Notes: generated by a model from the sequence alone, not told the origin. Positions 1 to 7,323 are shown, counted from the first letter of the stretch. The stretch is DNA of 7,822 nucleotides from Bacteroidales bacterium UBA3290 (GCA_002361615.1 DETK01000041.1:39571-47392); one strand, 5' to 3'. Numbers and translations: made by a program.

Positions 1-1
1 G

Positions 2-1324
2 CGCTACTGGGGCGAGCCGTTCCCGATTTACTACAAGGAAGGGATTCCGCAGGCGATGCCGATGGATTGCCTGCCGCTCCAACTGCCTGCCGTAGACAAG
101 TTCCTTCCTACGGAGAGCGGCGAACCGCCGTTGGCCCGCGCCAAGGACTGGACGTACAAAGGCTATCCCATCGAGACCAGCACAATGCCCGGATTCGCCG
201 GCAGCAGCGCCTATTACCTGCGCTATATGGATCCGCACAACGACCAGGCGCTGGTCAGCCGCGAGGATGACGCGTACTGGCGCGACGTCGACCTGTATAT
301 CGGCGGTACGGAACACGCCACCGGTCACCTCATCTATTCCCGTTTCTGGAACAAGTTCCTCTACGACTGCGGTTACGTCTGCGAGCAGGAACCCTTCAAG
401 AAGCTCATCAACCAGGGTATGATCCAGGGACAGAGCAAGTTCGTGTACCGTATCAAGAACACCAATACCTTCGTCTCCTATGGCCTGAAAGACCAGTACG
501 ACACGACCGAAATCCACGTCGACGTGAACATCGTCAGCGGCGACCGGCTCGATACCGAAGCCTTCCGCCACTGGATGCCGGATTTCGCCACGGCCGAATT
601 CATCCTCGAAGACGGCGAGTACATCTGCGGCACTGCGGTCGAGAAGATGAGCAAGTCGATGTTCAACGTGGTCAACCCCGACCACGTATGCGAGCGCTAC
701 GGCGCCGACACCCTGCGTATGTACGAGATGTTCCTCGGCCCGCTCGAGCAGAGCAAGCCCTGGGACACCAAGGGTATCGACGGTGTGCACCGCTTCCTCC
801 GCCGCTTCTGGAAACTGTTCTTCGACCGTGACACCTTCTCGGTGAGTGACGGGAAAGCCACGCCTGCCGAACTCAAGGTGCTCCACAAGTTGATCGCCAA
901 GGCGCAGGATGACATCGAGCACTTCTCGTTCAACACTACAGTGAGTGCCTTTATGATTGCCGTGGGTGATCTCACCGACCTGGGCTGCAACAAGCGTGAG
1001 ATCCTCGAGCCGCTCCTGATCGTGCTCAGTCCCTTCGCCCCGCATATCTGCGAGGAGCTCTGGCAGCTGCTCGGTCACGAAGAAAGCATCAGCTTCGCTT
1101 CGTTCCCTGTTTACAATCCCGCCTATACGGTCGAAGATACGGTCAAGTATCCCGTGCAGTTCAACGGCAAGATGCGTTTCCTGATCGAACTTCCCAAGAG
1201 CCTGAGCCGGGAGGAAGTGGAAGCTGCCGTGCGTGCCGACGCATCAACGGAGAAATATCTGCAGGGAGCGGCGATCCGCAAGGTCATCGTCGTCCCGGGC
1301 AAAATCATCAATATCGTCTGTTAA
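2..1324 (+). CDS. leuS: Leucyl-tRNA synthetase, C-terminal half (5' truncated by window edge)
   Basis: LeuRS is a cytoplasmic class Ia synthetase that charges tRNA-Leu with leucine using ATP. The gene is cut by the window start; 440 residues are visible, about half of a Bacteroidota LeuRS (roughly 930-950 aa, from memory). The reading frame is open from base 2 (RYWGEPFPIYY), so the first ATG at 56 is internal and is not the start. Visible parts in order: the end of the CP1 editing region and return to the Rossmann fold; the metazoan-distinct GGTEHATGHLIYSRFW segment of the catalytic core; an insertion typical of this phylum (visible residues about 140-210); the signature loop KMSKS at bases 644-658 (visible residues 215-219), which binds ATP; the helical anticodon-binding domain (about 230-360); and the small C-terminal domain ending VVPGKIINIVC. 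No frameshift is seen. The next gene begins directly after the stop, so the two are probably cotranscribed. Confidence 0.97.
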   Translation, partial: RYWGEPFPIYYKEGIPQAMPMDCLPLQLPAVDKFLPTESGEPPLARAKDWTYKGYPIETSTMPGFAGSSAYYLRYMDPHNDQALVSREDDAYWRDVDLYIGGTEHATGHLIYSRFWNKFLYDCGYVCEQEPFKKLINQGMIQGQSKFVYRIKNTNTFVSYGLKDQYDTTEIHVDVNIVSGDRLDTEAFRHWMPDFATAEFILEDGEYICGTAVEKMSKSMFNVVNPDHVCERYGADTLRMYEMFLGPLEQSKPWDTKGIDGVHRFLRRFWKLFFDRDTFSVSDGKATPAELKVLHKLIAKAQDDIEHFSFNTTVSAFMIAVGDLTDLGCNKREILEPLLIVLSPFAPHICEELWQLLGHEESISFASFPVYNPAYTVEDTVKYPVQFNGKMRFLIELPKSLSREEVEAAVRADASTEKYLQGAAIRKVIVVPGKIINIVC

Positions 1325-2221
1325 ATGGAAAAGAACAAAGCCCTTTCGACGCTCAAGTCGTACGCGATTATCACGATCGGCCTGCTTTTCTACGTCTTGG
1401 CGTGGACGATCTTCATCATTCCGCACCATCTGGTGGGCGGTGGCGTGACCGGTATCTCGGCCGTGATCCAGTACTGCACCGGATTCCACGTGAGCTACTC
1501 GTTCTTCATCATCAATGCGATACTGCTGCTGATTGCTCTTAAAGTGCTGGGACCCGCCTTCGGCGTGAAGACCGTCTATGCGATGGTGGTGACCACGATC
1601 CTGCTGCGTGTCGCTCCGATGGTCATTCCAGAAGATTTCATCCAGATCATCGCCATCGAGAACGGCAAGCTCCTGAGCGTCATCCTGGGCGGCGCACTTT
1701 CCGCACTGGGTATCTCGCTCACCTTCTCGCAGGGCGGCAGTTCCGGTGGAACAGACATCATCGCCCTGATGATCAACAAGTACCGGGCTATCTCCCCGGG
1801 CCGTATCCTGCTGATTCTCGATATTTTCATCATCGGTTCCTCCCTGATCGTCCCGACGGAAGGCAGCTGGGGTGAGCGCATCGCCAATCTGGTTTACGGC
1901 TATGTGATGGCCGGCGTGTTCAGCTATGCGCTCGACCTGTTCGTCTCGGGCAGCAAGCAGTCCGTGCAGATCCTGATTTTCTCCAAGCAATATGAGAAAA
2001 TCGCCGACCGGATTACCAAAGACCTTCATCGCGGCGTGACGTCCCTCGAAGGAAAGGGCTGGTACACAAAGAACAGTGCAACGGTTCTGGTGGTCGTAGC
2101 CCGCAAGCACGAATTGAAATTCCTGCTCAACCTGATCAAGGAAGAGGATCCACAGGCTTTCCTCTCCGTCGGCAGCGTGACCGGTGTCTACGGAACAGGC
2201 TTTGATGTGATCAAGAAATAG
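1325..2221 (+). CDS. YitT family inner-membrane protein (DUF161 plus DUF2179)
   Basis: A 298-residue integral membrane protein. Hydrophobic stretches near residues 12-32, 56-78, 82-100, 116-134, 158-178 and 184-205 suggest five or six membrane helices. The Gly-rich GGSSGGTDIIA motif at 137-147 marks the DUF161 region. The soluble C-terminal part (about 210-298) is DUF2179-like, with GVTSLEGKGWYTKN at 237-250, and is usually taken to be cytoplasmic. Family function is not settled; some relatives are called transporters or permeases. The length fits the family (about 280-300 aa). Its ATG follows the leuS TAA with no spacer and no Shine-Dalgarno sequence, pointing to translational coupling or reinitiation in a shared transcript. 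Its stop lies 3 bases from the stop of the convergent TPR-CHAT gene. In Bacteroides I recall a yitT-type gene next to leuS, so this pair probably marks the core-genome side of a boundary. Confidence 0.93.
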   Translation: MEKNKALSTLKSYAIITIGLLFYVLAWTIFIIPHHLVGGGVTGISAVIQYCTGFHVSYSFFIINAILLLIALKVLGPAFGVKTVYAMVVTTILLRVAPMVIPEDFIQIIAIENGKLLSVILGGALSALGISLTFSQGGSSGGTDIIALMINKYRAISPGRILLILDIFIIGSSLIVPTEGSWGERIANLVYGYVMAGVFSYALDLFVSGSKQSVQILIFSKQYEKIADRITKDLHRGVTSLEGKGWYTKNSATVLVVVARKHELKFLLNLIKEEDPQAFLSVGSVTGVYGTGFDVIKK

Positions 2222-2224
2222 CTT

Positions 2225-5101
2225 TTACGCTCCGTCAAGCAGGATGAAGGCGGCCCAGTAGTAGGGAGACGAGAAGTCTTTGTCCTTGCATTCCCTGACC
2301 GCTCTCTGCGCGGCTTTCAAGGCGTCGGCCTTTGACCGTCCCTTTGCCAATTCCTTATAGAACGCTGTCATCAGCAGGCTGGTGGCCTGGTCGTCGACTT
2401 CCCAGAGGCTCATCAGGATGGTATTGACGCCGGCCTTCTTGAAGCCTCGCTGGAGGCCGAAGACGCCTTCGCCGCTCACTTCGCCCAAGCCCGTCTGGCA
2501 AGCCGAGAGGACCAGCAGGTCCGTTCCGCGCAGGTCCATCTGCGCGATTTCCTTGGCAGTCAGGATGCCGTCTTCCACGCCTTCTATTTTTTGGTAATTG
2601 CCGCGCAGGGTGTTATTGGCACCGGAGAACAGCAGGCCTGACCGCGTCATCGAAACATCTTCCTGGATCCGGCCGGCGTTATCCTCCAAACTGCGTCCGA
2701 GGCGTTCGCCGATGCGGCGGGCCTGACGACCGTTCCAATAGAAGCCGTGGGTTGCGATGTGGATGATATTTTCCTGTCGTCCTGAGAGATCTTTGAAAGC
2801 GGCTTCGGTGCCGTCTTCTCCCATACGGAGCGTATTGTCCAGCCCTTCCTTTCGGAGCAAGGCATCGATTTCCAGGGCTTCCGTCTCCGTTCCCGGCAGG
2901 TCGGCGACCATCAGGCCGCCTCCCGCGCCGCGGATGTCCAGGGAATCGACGTGGAAGAAAGCGTCCTCCGGCAGGCTGCGCTGCGTGTATTTCCGGCTGT
3001 CAGCCAGCAGCACCTCTTCCGAAGCGCCGTATTTCAGGCCGCCGAAGACGGCGGAGCGTCTGCGCTGCGTTTGACCCCGTTCCACGGCAAGTTGTCGCGT
3101 CGAAGACAGGCGGAAGATGTTCTTCTGGTCGGCGAGGGGCCCCTTGCCATTGTCGGCATATTCGATGGCGGTCTGGTAGAGTTCGCCGGTCGGGCCGAAG
3201 TAGATGTTTTTCACGCCCTTAAGTTCGCTTTCAAGGGGTTTCCAGACCAGATCGTACAAGGCTTTGTCGCCGTAAACCATGCCTTCGGCATTGCGCCTTC
3301 CGGCATATTTCGCCTTCAGGGCCTCCAGGTCCCTGGCATCGAAGAGCTCGACGAAGTGAGGCGCATCGTAGCCCGGTTTGAGCGTCAGTGCGCAGTAGCG
3401 CGTCGTGTCTTCGGAGACAGAGGCTTCCAGGAACTCGATGGCGATATCCCGCTTTCCCAATGTCGCCTGGACATCTTTCCAGTTGATGGAGAGGTTTTTC
3501 TTGTAGTCCCCGAAAGCCCGGCTCTTCTGTTGGAGTTCCCGCTCCAGCGATTCGCAGAGGGTCTCGAGGGAATCCGTGGGCATGGGACGCTCCTCCACGG
3601 GCAGTTCGTACAGTTCGTCCAGGAGTTGACGCTCCTCAAGGTATTGGTCGTAGAGCGAGAGCGCGTCTTCATCGCCGCTCTCGAGGATCAGCCGGCGCAT
3701 CTCCGTTTCGGCATTCAGCAGCAGGCCCTTGGAGAACAAGGCACCGTTGTAGGCGGTCTGCATGAATTGCTTGTCATCCGAGAAGAGGTATGTATAGATG
3801 GGAAGGTTGAATGAGAAATGGTCGTTATAGGCATTCCAAAATGTACTTCTCTGGTTCTGAGGAAGATACGTGAAAGCATCCAACACGATGTCGGAAGCGA
3901 GGGCGTAGAAATGCCGGAGATGGACGGACGCGGAATCCCGGTCGCCCAGATCCGAATAGGTATGCCCGAGGCGTGAAAGGCCGCTTGCGTAATTCTCGCT
4001 CCGCTCTCCGAAAACATCGCGAAAGATGCGCAAAGCTTCCTCGATGTAGGAAACGGCCTTTTCATAATCTTCCACGAGTCTGTAGTATTCCCCTAAATTA
4101 TAGAGGCTCATCGCATAGTTGGGATGGCGCTCGCCCAGGACTTCCTTTCGGATTTCCAGCGCTTTTTGCTGATACGCCAAGGCCTTGTCATAATCGTCCA
4201 GACATCCGTAGCAGAGACCGATATTCTGGAGGACTGACGCATAATCCGGATGATCGCTGCCAAAGAGCGACTCATAGATTCCCATCGCTTTTTCATAACA
4301 CTCGATGGCCTCGCTGAAACGATCGAGTTGAGAAAGGCAGTTGCCGATACCCAGATAGTCTAAGGCCGAGAATTGATTCAAATCGCCGTAACAGTCGTGA
4401 TGAATACGCAAAGCCTCCGTATAATAGGCGATAGCCCTGTCATAATCACACAGATCATAGAAAGAACGGCCGAGGTTGTTCAGGCTGGCCGCGTAATCCG
4501 GATGCTCTTCTCCCAGTACTTCCCGGCGGATCTGCATCGCCTGGATAAGGTAGTCGGTACCTTTGCCGAAATCGCCCGTATCCCAATAGCAAAGCCCCAG
4601 GTTGTTGAGCGTCATCGCATAATCCGGATGATTTTCTCCCAATACCTCCCGACGGATTTCCAGCGCCCGGGTCATATAGGCCAGGGCATCGTCGTACAGT
4701 CCGAGATCCCAATAGCAGGCACCGAGGTTGTTGAGGCTGGCCGCATAATCCGCGTGATGTTCTCCCAGGACTTCCTTTCGGATATCCATCGCCTGGGAAT
4801 AAAAAGCGATGGCCTCATCGTAGTCCCCAAGGAGATAGTAACAGGCTCCGATGTTGTTCAGGCAGTTTGCATAACTGGGATGTTGCGCTCCCGGAAACAG
4901 CTCCAGTATCGGGGCGATTTCCAGAAACCCTTCCAATGCGGATTCAGGGTCGCCGCTCTGATAGTATTCGAGCGCTGTCCGGCTCAGCGAATCCGTCTTT
5001 GCCCGGAGTGCGAGCGTATCGACAGGTTGTGCGGAGAGAGACAATGTCAGCAACAAGGAAAGCCCGAAGAGGCAGGTGCGGGTGGAACGGAGTGAGACCA
5101 T
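2225..5101 (-). CDS. Secreted tetratricopeptide-repeat CHAT-domain protein (predicted caspase-like cysteine peptidase)
   Basis: A 958-residue protein. The frame is open up to an ATG at 5176, but the start at 5101 is preferred: it opens directly onto a signal peptide (MVSLRSTRTC then a Leu-rich core, ending SLSAQ, cleavage probably after Ala24) and leaves room for a -7 promoter box. No lipobox Cys is seen, so a soluble periplasmic or exported protein is expected. Residues 74-409 form eight TPR units of exactly 42 residues, most starting HPDYA-like, resembling kinesin-light-chain TPRs that bind partners. A helical linker (about 410-560) contains the QRSTFW segment often seen in such proteins. 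The C-terminal CHAT domain (about 570-958) has both catalytic motifs: HIATHGF with His785 and LSACQTG with Cys868, plus SGLLFSGAN, EDGILTAKEIA and GEGVFGLQRGFKKAG. CHAT proteins belong to the caspase-like peptidase clan (separase, Csx29, orthocaspases). Activity and substrate here are inferred. It is transcribed divergently from the CHASE2 gene and is probably its functional partner. Confidence 0.92.
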   Translation of the reverse strand: MVSLRSTRTCLFGLSLLLTLSLSAQPVDTLALRAKTDSLSRTALEYYQSGDPESALEGFLEIAPILELFPGAQHPSYANCLNNIGACYYLLGDYDEAIAFYSQAMDIRKEVLGEHHADYAASLNNLGACYWDLGLYDDALAYMTRALEIRREVLGENHPDYAMTLNNLGLCYWDTGDFGKGTDYLIQAMQIRREVLGEEHPDYAASLNNLGRSFYDLCDYDRAIAYYTEALRIHHDCYGDLNQFSALDYLGIGNCLSQLDRFSEAIECYEKAMGIYESLFGSDHPDYASVLQNIGLCYGCLDDYDKALAYQQKALEIRKEVLGERHPNYAMSLYNLGEYYRLVEDYEKAVSYIEEALRIFRDVFGERSENYASGLSRLGHTYSDLGDRDSASVHLRHFYALASDIVLDAFTYLPQNQRSTFWNAYNDHFSFNLPIYTYLFSDDKQFMQTAYNGALFSKGLLLNAETEMRRLILESGDEDALSLYDQYLEERQLLDELYELPVEERPMPTDSLETLCESLERELQQKSRAFGDYKKNLSINWKDVQATLGKRDIAIEFLEASVSEDTTRYCALTLKPGYDAPHFVELFDARDLEALKAKYAGRRNAEGMVYGDKALYDLVWKPLESELKGVKNIYFGPTGELYQTAIEYADNGKGPLADQKNIFRLSSTRQLAVERGQTQRRRSAVFGGLKYGASEEVLLADSRKYTQRSLPEDAFFHVDSLDIRGAGGGLMVADLPGTETEALEIDALLRKEGLDNTLRMGEDGTEAAFKDLSGRQENIIHIATHGFYWNGRQARRIGERLGRSLEDNAGRIQEDVSMTRSGLLFSGANNTLRGNYQKIEGVEDGILTAKEIAQMDLRGTDLLVLSACQTGLGEVSGEGVFGLQRGFKKAGVNTILMSLWEVDDQATSLLMTAFYKELAKGRSKADALKAAQRAVRECKDKDFSSPYYWAAFILLDGA
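3875..4882 (-). repeat. Eight in-register 126-bp units coding the 42-residue TPR array
   Basis: Within the TPR-CHAT gene the landmark HPxYA (or its equivalent position) recurs at residues 74, 116, 158, 200, 242, 284, 326 and 368, spaced exactly 42 residues (126 bases) with no indel. The typical unit reads HPDYAxSLNNLGxCYxxxGDYxxA, then xxYYxxALEIRxEVLGE. Units 1-4 and 6-7 are close to each other; unit 5 (from residue 242) has lost HPDYA, and unit 8 is degenerate, as expected of a capping repeat. Similarity is also visible in DNA: variants of ATAATCCGGATG recur near 4494, 4618 and 4744 on the plus strand. This is a coding repeat, not a mobile or CRISPR repeat. Confidence 0.9.
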
Positions 5102-5127
5102 AACGGACAATTCAAGGGATTCTTTAG

Positions 5128-5135
5128 CAAATTTA
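5128..5135 (-). promoter_or_regulatory. Bacteroidota-type -7 box for the TPR-CHAT gene
   Basis: Read on the minus strand this is TAAATTTG, an exact match to TAnnTTTG. Transcription would begin near 5120-5124, giving a leader of about 20 bases before the ATG at 5101. The -33 element is weak: TGG at 5160-5158 instead of TTG, with a spacer of 22. The position relative to the chosen start supports that start over the one at 5176. Confidence 0.6.
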
Positions 5136-5148
5136 GCGGAAATTTTTC

Positions 5149-5156
5149 TATTTTTG
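5149..5156 (+). promoter_or_regulatory. Bacteroidota-type -7 box for the CHASE2/FecR-like pair
   Basis: The plus strand reads TATTTTTG, an exact match to TAnnTTTG. A partial -33 element (TTAG, 5124-5127, against TTTG) lies 21 bases upstream. The expected transcription start is around 5161-5164, only a few bases before the ATG at 5166, so the message would be nearly leaderless. Either this is the real promoter with a very short leader, or the match is chance in an AT-rich stretch. Confidence 0.5.
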
Positions 5157-5165
5157 ACCACTGAT

Positions 5166-6353
5166 ATGGCTTCCAAAAGGACATCCGGACGATTCTTTTT
5201 CCATCGCGATCATCTGCTGATCGTGATCGGAGCGTTCATCCTGCTGGGCGTACTGTCGGTTGTGACCTACAATATTTCCTTTCTCAATCCTGTCGCCAAG
5301 GCGCTGAAAGCTTTCAGCGTCACCGACCTGTTTTTCGACATCCAGCATTACGGCAGGTCGGAGGAGAGCGGTACGGTCGCGATTGTGGATATCAGTGACG
5401 TCGAAGACAGAGGGGACATCGCTGTCCTGCTGGAACGTGTCGTCCTGTGCGATCCCGCCTGCATCGGGGTGGATGCCATCTTCGAAGGGGTCAGATCGGA
5501 TACTGAGGGCAATGCCCGGCTTCTGGACGTGGTCCGTACATACGGAGACAATATGGTCTTCACTTGTAAACTGACGGATTACGACAGTCAGCAGGCGTGC
5601 TTTACTTCCGCGGTCCATTCCTTCTTCGTCGACAGTGTCGCCGTGAAAGAAGGATATGCCAATTTGAAGAACAATCTGGACAACCTGCCTGTCCGGAAAC
5701 TCAGTGTCAGGAACCGGCTCGGTCAGGAAGTGGTCAAGTCTTTTCCAGCTGCCGTCGTGGAGCAGTATTCCGGCCGTTTCCTGGATAATCATGGGGAAGA
5801 CTGGCTGATCAACTACCGGAATGTCAGTTTCCGTGTGATTTCGCCCAATGACATCGAGGATGCGGCCGATTTCCTGGAAGGGAAGATCGTCCTGCTCGGT
5901 GGTTTCCGGGAAGAACGGGATGCCCATGTCTCTCCGCTGGGGAAGATGCCGGGCGTCGAGATTCAGGCTTATTCCATCGATACGCTGATGGGGAAAAGTG
6001 TCCGTTACCTTCCTTCCTGGATCAACTGGATCCTGGCCTTTGTCCTGTGTTTCCTGTTCCAGGTCACGGTGGAAGCGCTCGTGAAAGCGACCGGGCAGGG
6101 GAAACGGGTCGTTCCGGCAACCTTCCTGCGGGAATCGAGGATCGTGCCCGGCAACACCTTGTTCCTGTGTTCCGCCCTCCTGACCTATCTTACTTTCGTC
6201 ATCTTTACGAAATGGGGCTATTGCATCGACATCGCCATCGTCCTGACGCTTTTCGCCCTGACGCTGGAAAGCAGGAAACTGTACCGTTCTTCCATCATAG
6301 CGCTTTCCAAACGGTATCCGTGCCGTTTCATCCAGCATTCATTGTTTACCTAA
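5166..6353 (+). CDS. CHASE2-domain membrane sensor protein without an output domain
   Basis: CHASE2 is an extracytoplasmic sensory domain normally joined through membrane helices to a kinase, cyclase or GGDEF output; ligands are mostly unknown. This 395-residue protein has a basic N-terminus, a membrane helix at about 17-36, a large extracytoplasmic domain at about 40-282, then three hydrophobic helices near 285-305, 329-348 and 353-368, the usual CHASE2 topology. Recognisable CHASE2 segments are VAIVDISD (71-78), IGVDAIF (100-106), LINYR (214-218), and GKIVLLGG through DAHVSPLGKMPGVEIQAYS (239-270). After the last helix only about 27 basic residues remain, so no cytoplasmic effector is present. 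The frame is open from 5076, but the ATG at 5166 is preferred because the earlier start overlaps the divergent gene and runs through both promoter boxes. The next gene follows after 10 bases in an evident operon. A partner protein probably carries the signal (inference). Confidence 0.88.
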   Translation: MASKRTSGRFFFHRDHLLIVIGAFILLGVLSVVTYNISFLNPVAKALKAFSVTDLFFDIQHYGRSEESGTVAIVDISDVEDRGDIAVLLERVVLCDPACIGVDAIFEGVRSDTEGNARLLDVVRTYGDNMVFTCKLTDYDSQQACFTSAVHSFFVDSVAVKEGYANLKNNLDNLPVRKLSVRNRLGQEVVKSFPAAVVEQYSGRFLDNHGEDWLINYRNVSFRVISPNDIEDAADFLEGKIVLLGGFREERDAHVSPLGKMPGVEIQAYSIDTLMGKSVRYLPSWINWILAFVLCFLFQVTVEALVKATGQGKRVVPATFLRESRIVPGNTLFLCSALLTYLTFVIFTKWGYCIDIAIVLTLFALTLESRKLYRSSIIALSKRYPCRFIQHSLFT

Positions 6354-6363
6354 TTCTACGCAT

Positions 6364-7323
6364 ATGAAAAAGTTGTTAGTCTTTTCAATCAGTATCATCC
6401 TTTCTCTTCCGTGCGTGGCGCAATCCTATCTCGTCTACACGGTGAAGGGAGATATCGTGTCCAAGGACAAGGCAAAGACCGCACAGATAAAACCGGGCGA
6501 CCAGCTGACGGATAAAACTGTCCTGACAGTCTCTGCCGATGGCCGGCTGACGGTTATCGACGAAAAGAGCGAAAGCCTCTATACGGTCAAGGAGGGAATC
6601 GGTACGCTGTCGGCATTGATCGCTGCCCAGCAGAGCAAATCCCGGCCGGTGACCCCCAGTTTCCTGGCGTTCGTCAAAGAAAAGGTTTCAACGAAGAACA
6701 ATCCCAAGGATGTCAACTATATGCAGGCTGCGGGAGTAACCTATCGCGGCCTGGGTAAGGATCTGATTCCGTTGCATGCCGGCAAGCCCGGATCTCTCCT
6801 GAACCCGCTCCGTGAATCGTTCGCCGTTGCCGGGGAGGCCCTGGCGGAAAGCGATGCTGACGGCTTGCTGCGCGTTTCAGACAGATTGGACAGCCTGGGA
6901 CTGGTCCGTTACGATTTCCAGACCGTCACCGGGTACGAACCGCGTTCGTTCAACGGATACTTCATCTTCGATCCGCTATGCCTGATGGATCTGGCCGCCA
7001 ATCTGGACGGCTCCCGCCCTTTTGCCGACCAGATGGCCGACTTCCCTGTCCCGATGGCTCCTTCGACGGACAACAAAGTGTCCGGCGGCAATATCCTGTG
7101 CAATTACTATGTCCTTCAGCCCGGCCAGACCCTTGAACTGGCTGTCGTCTGCTCGGGCTATTGTGAAATCGCCGCCCTTTCTCTCTCCGGAAATGTCACG
7201 GCCTCTTTTGATGGCAGCGACGCGTATTACTGCACATTCCCGGAAGAAACGACCGCCCGTATCATCCTGACGAACCATTCCGAGAAAACCGAAGCCGTGC
7301 TGTTCGCCGTCAATGCGGAGTAG
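6364..7323 (+). CDS. Exported protein with FecR-like N-terminal domain and unrecognised C-terminal domain
   Basis: A 319-residue protein with a clear signal peptide (MKKLLVFSISIILSLPCVAQ, cleavage probably after Ala19), so periplasmic or secreted and soluble. Residues 22-90 look like a FecR-type beta domain: YTVKGDIV, then a K-rich strand, IKPGDQLTDKTVLTV, and DGRLTVIDEKSESLYTVKEG. FecR proteins are envelope-signalling adaptors; here there is no N-terminal cytoplasmic anti-sigma part and no sigma gene nearby. Residues about 125-180 (AAGVTYRGLGKDLIPLHAG onward) look mostly helical. I do not recognise the last part (about 180-319); it seems beta-rich (PGQTLELAVVCSGYCEIAALSLSG) and holds five Cys at 206, 246, 263, 267 and 290, which could form disulfides outside the cytoplasm. 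It is translated 10 bases after the CHASE2 gene, probably on one mRNA, and likely works with it. The FecR assignment is by pattern only and could be wrong. Confidence 0.8.
   Translation: MKKLLVFSISIILSLPCVAQSYLVYTVKGDIVSKDKAKTAQIKPGDQLTDKTVLTVSADGRLTVIDEKSESLYTVKEGIGTLSALIAAQQSKSRPVTPSFLAFVKEKVSTKNNPKDVNYMQAAGVTYRGLGKDLIPLHAGKPGSLLNPLRESFAVAGEALAESDADGLLRVSDRLDSLGLVRYDFQTVTGYEPRSFNGYFIFDPLCLMDLAANLDGSRPFADQMADFPVPMAPSTDNKVSGGNILCNYYVLQPGQTLELAVVCSGYCEIAALSLSGNVTASFDGSDAYYCTFPEETTARIILTNHSEKTEAVLFAVNAE

Noticed and set aside
1244..2110. A 288-codon open frame antisense to the leuS end and yitT
   Set aside because: It crosses two well-supported genes, and its product is low-complexity charged sequence (many Asp, Gln, His) without recognisable domains.
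2951..3814. A 287-codon plus-strand open frame within the TPR-CHAT gene
   Set aside because: The opposite strand encodes conserved CHAT and linker sequence. This frame shows no motif and fits codon-bias shadowing.
3875..4882. Regularly spaced similar segments that might suggest a CRISPR array or minisatellite
   Set aside because: The 126-base period equals three 42-residue turns of coding register, the units are divergent and there are no unique spacers; it is the TPR array.
4373..5095. A 240-codon plus-strand frame with an apparent protein repeat (IRMLFSQYFPADLHR-like)
   Set aside because: The repeat is simply the reverse complement of the 126-bp TPR units; it is not an independent repeat protein.
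2225..5101. TPR-CHAT protein as a type III-E CRISPR Csx29 or a gasdermin-linked defence protease
   Set aside because: No Cas gene, repeat array or gasdermin-like gene is present in the window, and the signal peptide places the protein outside the cytoplasm.
5076..5165. Longer start for the CHASE2 protein at 5076 and for the CHAT protein at 5176
   Set aside because: Both would overlap the divergent gene and translate through the promoter boxes. The inner starts place a membrane helix or signal peptide near the N-terminus as expected.
5148..6338. A 396-codon open frame antisense to almost the whole CHASE2 gene
   Set aside because: It is a shadow of a GC-rich gene. The product is rich in Asp, His, Gln and Arg with no domain, signal or membrane helix, while the sense frame has clear CHASE2 motifs and topology.
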